Source: Euperipatoides rowelli (Eukaryota > Onychophora > Udeonychophora > Euonychophora > Peripatopsidae). Taken from it: a stretch of DNA of 10,963 nucleotides. The DNA is taken from the NCBI GenBank assembly GCA_003024985.2, contig PXIH01S0005024.1; one strand, 5' to 3'. The position numbers were made by a program, and so were the translations under genes. The first letter of the stretch is position 1; each line of letters begins with the position of its first letter. The notes beneath the pieces were generated by a model, which ran no database searches, had not been told where the DNA came from, and was given only the letters and a program-made list of their open reading frames with translations. Of the stretch, positions 7,955 through 10,963 are shown one piece after another.

Positions 7955-9415
7955 CCACTGGTCCCTAGAGAGTAATTTTGGAAATTTGGTTCAAATAGGT
8001 CCAAGGGTTTAGGGTTGTTTAGAATGAAAATAATTATTGTGTTAATCCCAACGTCTTAAAAAAATTATCTAAGCATTGTTAGCAATGATGTATCCATGTG
8101 TAATCATAGCCTATATTATCCACTGGTTCCTAGAGAGTAATTATGGAAATTTGGTTCAAAATGGTCCAAAGGTTTAGGGTTGTACAGAATGAAAATAATT
8201 ACTGTGTTAATCCCAACTTTAAAGAAAAACCAACTAAGCATTGCCAGCAATGATGTATCCATGTTTAATCATAGCCTATATTATCCACTGGTTCCTAGAG
8301 AGTAATTATGGAAATTTGGTTCAAATGGGTCCAAAGGTTTAGGGTTGTACATAATGAAAATAATTATTGTGTTAATCCCAATGTCTAAGAAAAACGGTCT
8401 AAGCATTGTCAGCAATGATGTATCCATGTTTAATCATAGCCTAAATTATCAACTGGTTCCTAGAGAGTAATTATGGAAATTTGGTTCAAATGGGTCCCAA
8501 GGGTTTAGGGTTTTACAGAATGAAAATAATTATTGTGTTAATCCCAACGTCTAAAAAAATTGTCTAAGCATCGTTAGCAATGATGTATCCATGTTTAATC
8601 ATAGCCTATATTATCCACTGGTTCCTAGAGAGTAATTATGGAAATTTGGTTCAAATGGGTTCAAGAGTTTAGGGTTGTATAGAATGAAAATAATTATTGT
8701 GTTAATCCCAATGTCTAAAAAAAATTGCCTAAACATCGTTAGCAATGATGTATCCATGTTTAATCATAGCCTATATTATCCACTGGTTCCTAGATAGTAA
8801 TTATGGAAATTTGGTTCAAATGGGTCCAAGGGTTTAGGGTTGTACAGAATGAAAATAATTATTGTGTTAATCCCAACGTCTAAGAAAAACTGTCTAAGCA
8901 TCATCAGTAATGACATATCCATGTTTAATCATAGCCTATATTATTCCCTGGTTCCTAGAGAGTAATTCTGGAAATTTGGTTCAAATGGGTCCAAGGGTTT
9001 AGAGTTGTACAGAATGAAAATAATTATTGTGTTAATCCCAACGTCTAAGAAAACTGTCTAAGCATCATCAGCAATGATGTATCCAAGTTTAATCATAGCA
9101 AATACTATCCCCTGGTTCTTAGAGAGTAATTATGGAAATTTGGTTCAAATGGGTCCAAGGGTTTAGGGTTGTATAGAATGAAAATAATTATTGTGTTAAT
9201 CCCAATGTCTAAGAAAAACTGTCTAATCGTCCTCAGCAATGACGTATCCATGTTTAATCATAGTCTATATTATCCACTGGTTCCTATGGAGTAATTATGG
9301 AAATTTGATTCAAATGGGTCCAAGGCTTTAGGGTCGTACATAATGAAAATAATTATTGTGTTAATCCCATGTCTAAGAAAAACTGTCTAAGCATCATCAG
9401 AAATGATGTGTCCAT

Positions 9416-9586
9416 GTTTAATCTTATTCATAGCCTATATTATCCACTGTTTCCTAAAGAGTAATTATGGAAATTTGGTTCAAATGGGTCCAAGGGATTA
9501 GGGTTGTACAGAATGAAAATAATTATTGTGTTAATCCCAACGTCTAAGAAAAACTGTCTAAGCATTGTCATCAATGATGTATCCAT
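9416..9586 (+). repeat. Monomer with 6-bp insertion in the anchor
   Basis: The anchor reads AATC-TTATTC-ATAGCC, with six extra bases splitting the normal AATCATAGCC, so this monomer is 171 bp long. Confidence 0.85.
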
Positions 9587-9841
9587 GTTTAATCATAGCC
9601 TATATTATCCACTGGTTCCTAGAGAGTAAGTATGGAAATTTGGTTCAAATGGATCCATGTGTTTAGAGTTTTACAGAATGAAAATAATTATTGTTTAATC
9701 CCATCGTCTAAGAAAAACTGTCTAAGCATCGTCAGCAATGAAGTATCCATGTTTAATCATAGCCTAAATTATCCACTTGTTCCTAGAGAGTAATTATGGA
9801 AATTTGGTTCAAATGGGTCCCAAGGGTTTAGGGTTTTACAG

Positions 9842-10009
9842 AATGAAAATAATTATTTTGTTAATCCCAACGTCTAAGAAAAACTGTCTAAGCATCGTCA
9901 GCAATGATGTATCCATGTTTAATCATAGCTTAAATTATCCACTTGTTCCTTGAGTGTAATTATGGAAATTTGGTTCAAATTGATCCATGAGTTTATGATT
10001 GTATACAGA
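9842..10009 (+). repeat. Diverged, truncated right-edge monomer
   Basis: The last monomer drifts after the anchor (GCTTAAATTATCCACTTG, TTGAGTGTAATT) and again after TTCAAAT. It stops matching at about 10009, short of the AAAATAATTATT block. Its GATCCATG-GTTTA variant is shared only with the monomer anchored at 9587, two units away. Confidence 0.75.
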
Positions 10010-10963
10010 GCCTACAGGCATTAATTATATCTATATTGATTTAACATATAGTGAAAAGCTGGTGTTATTTTTTTTCAAGTGTGTGACAACAAAGTTCTCA
10101 TAAAGATATAAAAGTTGTTTCGCACACATGTAAAGTTTAATTGGAACTGTTGTTATTTCCTTTATCTCTTAAAGAGTTTTAACAAGTTATAAAAGTAAAG
10201 AAAATTGATTTTAGAATGTGGATAAGTGAGAGTCACTTTACCTGACAATATCTTGCATGAAATAGGAAGTTATGTACAAACAAGAGTTAACTTAAAATGT
10301 GTCAATATTTTAAAATCTTGAATAGTGAATCATAGAAGTAAAATGTAAGCCTGAAATAAACAAGAAATGTGGTCAACTTTTCTATTGGTCTATCTCAGTG
10401 ATCTCTAATGTAATTTAATTACTGCAGAAGATGAGGAAGCACACCCCTGGGTTAAATGCTTAAACGTGCAAGTAAAATTTGAATGAACAATATTAGTAGA
10501 AGACTTGCTTTGTCTGCAATATTCCTGGATTTTTATTAATGTTGTTTTTAGAAATCCATGGTAATGTTTTTCATTAAATATTTATTACCTGCCAGGTTGT
10601 AAGAAGATATTGAAAGGAAAAAAAAATAACTTTTATCATCTTTTCAGAAGACTGTTTGATTTATTAGCCCAATTTAAGCTATGCAAATACCAATAACAAC
10701 TTTAAGGTCAGCTCTACACTTATAATTGGATTACATGATCGGATCACCAAAAGATCAATACCTTGTTTCTTATGAGGTTGTCTGAACTTAGCCATTATTT
10801 TTCCTCCATTAAAGAAGTCTGTGATCGGGTCACTAGATCACAAAATAATTAGTTTTGTGATTCTAGCATAGTTGCTTGTTATTCAATTTGTTTTCAGCGT
10901 TGTGTCTACATTAGCGGTTCAACCACACAATTTGGCTATTCAAAATAATAAAAAATATATATT
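10010..10963. other. AT-rich right flank of the satellite, no gene
   Basis: No supported gene or known repeat is present. A direct repeat of the form TGATCGGRTCAC followed by AGATCA occurs at 10736-10757 and 10822-10840; each copy is itself partly palindromic. The last bases are a simple A/T run. Confidence 0.55.

Larger units (their letters stand above)
5909..10009 (+). repeat. Tandem satellite array, about 165-bp monomer, about 25 copies
   Basis: A head-to-tail array can be followed by the anchor GTTTAATCATAGCC or a close variant. Anchors are at 5951, 6115, 6279, 6444, 6608, 6773, 6937, 7102, 7270, 7434, 7599, 7763, 7933, 8098, 8263, 8428, 8593, 8758, 8923, 9087, 9252, 9416, 9587, 9751 and 9917. 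Spacing is 164-166 bp except 168 (7102), 170 (7763) and 171 (9416), mean about 165. Starting at TAAGAAAAACTGTCT, there are 24 complete monomers and one cut short after ACAGAG. Conserved blocks in order are GTCTAAG, AGCAATGATGTATCC, the anchor, GGTTCCTAGAGAGTAATTA, GGAAATTTGGTTCAAATGGG, GGGTTTAGGGTTGTACAG and AAAATAATTATTGTGTTAAT. Every frame has several stops, so the array is not coding. The period is close to a nucleosome repeat, as in many centromeric or heterochromatic satellites; location on the chromosome cannot be told from here. Confidence 0.97.

Noticed and set aside
5909-10009. CRISPR-like array
   Set aside because: The whole 165-bp unit is repeated with no variable spacers between short repeats, and the context is eukaryotic, so this is a satellite.

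Overview
This window looks like AT-rich, non-coding nuclear DNA from an animal. I find no protein-coding gene in it. The longest open frames are under 90 codons, carry no recognisable domain, and several are only homopolymer or hydrophobic low-complexity reading. Scattered tRNA-derived SINE-like heads, a non-autonomous DNA-transposon-like element, CTGT microsatellite runs and a large satellite array fit a marine invertebrate, possibly a mollusc. That placement is inference from repeat style; no gene confirms it.

Layout. Positions 9-111 (minus strand) hold a tRNA-like Pol III promoter head with A box, B box and a T7 tract, most like a degenerate tRNA-Leu or tRNA-Ser. Positions 112-1241 are featureless AT-rich DNA. 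Positions 1242-1404 hold several poly-T/poly-A tracts, followed by unique-looking AT-rich DNA to about 2380. Positions 2380-2450 (minus strand) hold a second tRNA-like head resembling tRNA-Cys. It nearly abuts a 683-bp element with CAGAGGTGTAGCTA-type inverted ends (2459-3141). That element contains an inner fold-back (2513-2868) and a short run of degenerate telomere-like CCCTAA motifs. Positions 3142-5908 are intergenic, with a microsatellite, a few short inverted or direct repeats, and a higher-complexity stretch (about 4600-5245) that may be an old repeat or a decayed exon.

The dominant feature is a head-to-tail satellite array at 5909-10009: 24 full monomers plus one partial, mean period about 165 bp. 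Its edge monomers are diverged. A block of about five monomers near the left end recurs near the right end at a constant offset of 2,479 bp (15 monomers), which is direct evidence of array-internal duplication. One monomer (anchor 7102) carries a 13-bp perfect hairpin that looks like a template-switch mutation. Positions 10010-10963 are AT-rich flank with no gene.

No genes act together here. The region reads as repeat-dominated intergenic or heterochromatic DNA. The best candidates for something undescribed are the 165-bp satellite family with its internal structure, and the composite fold-back transposon.
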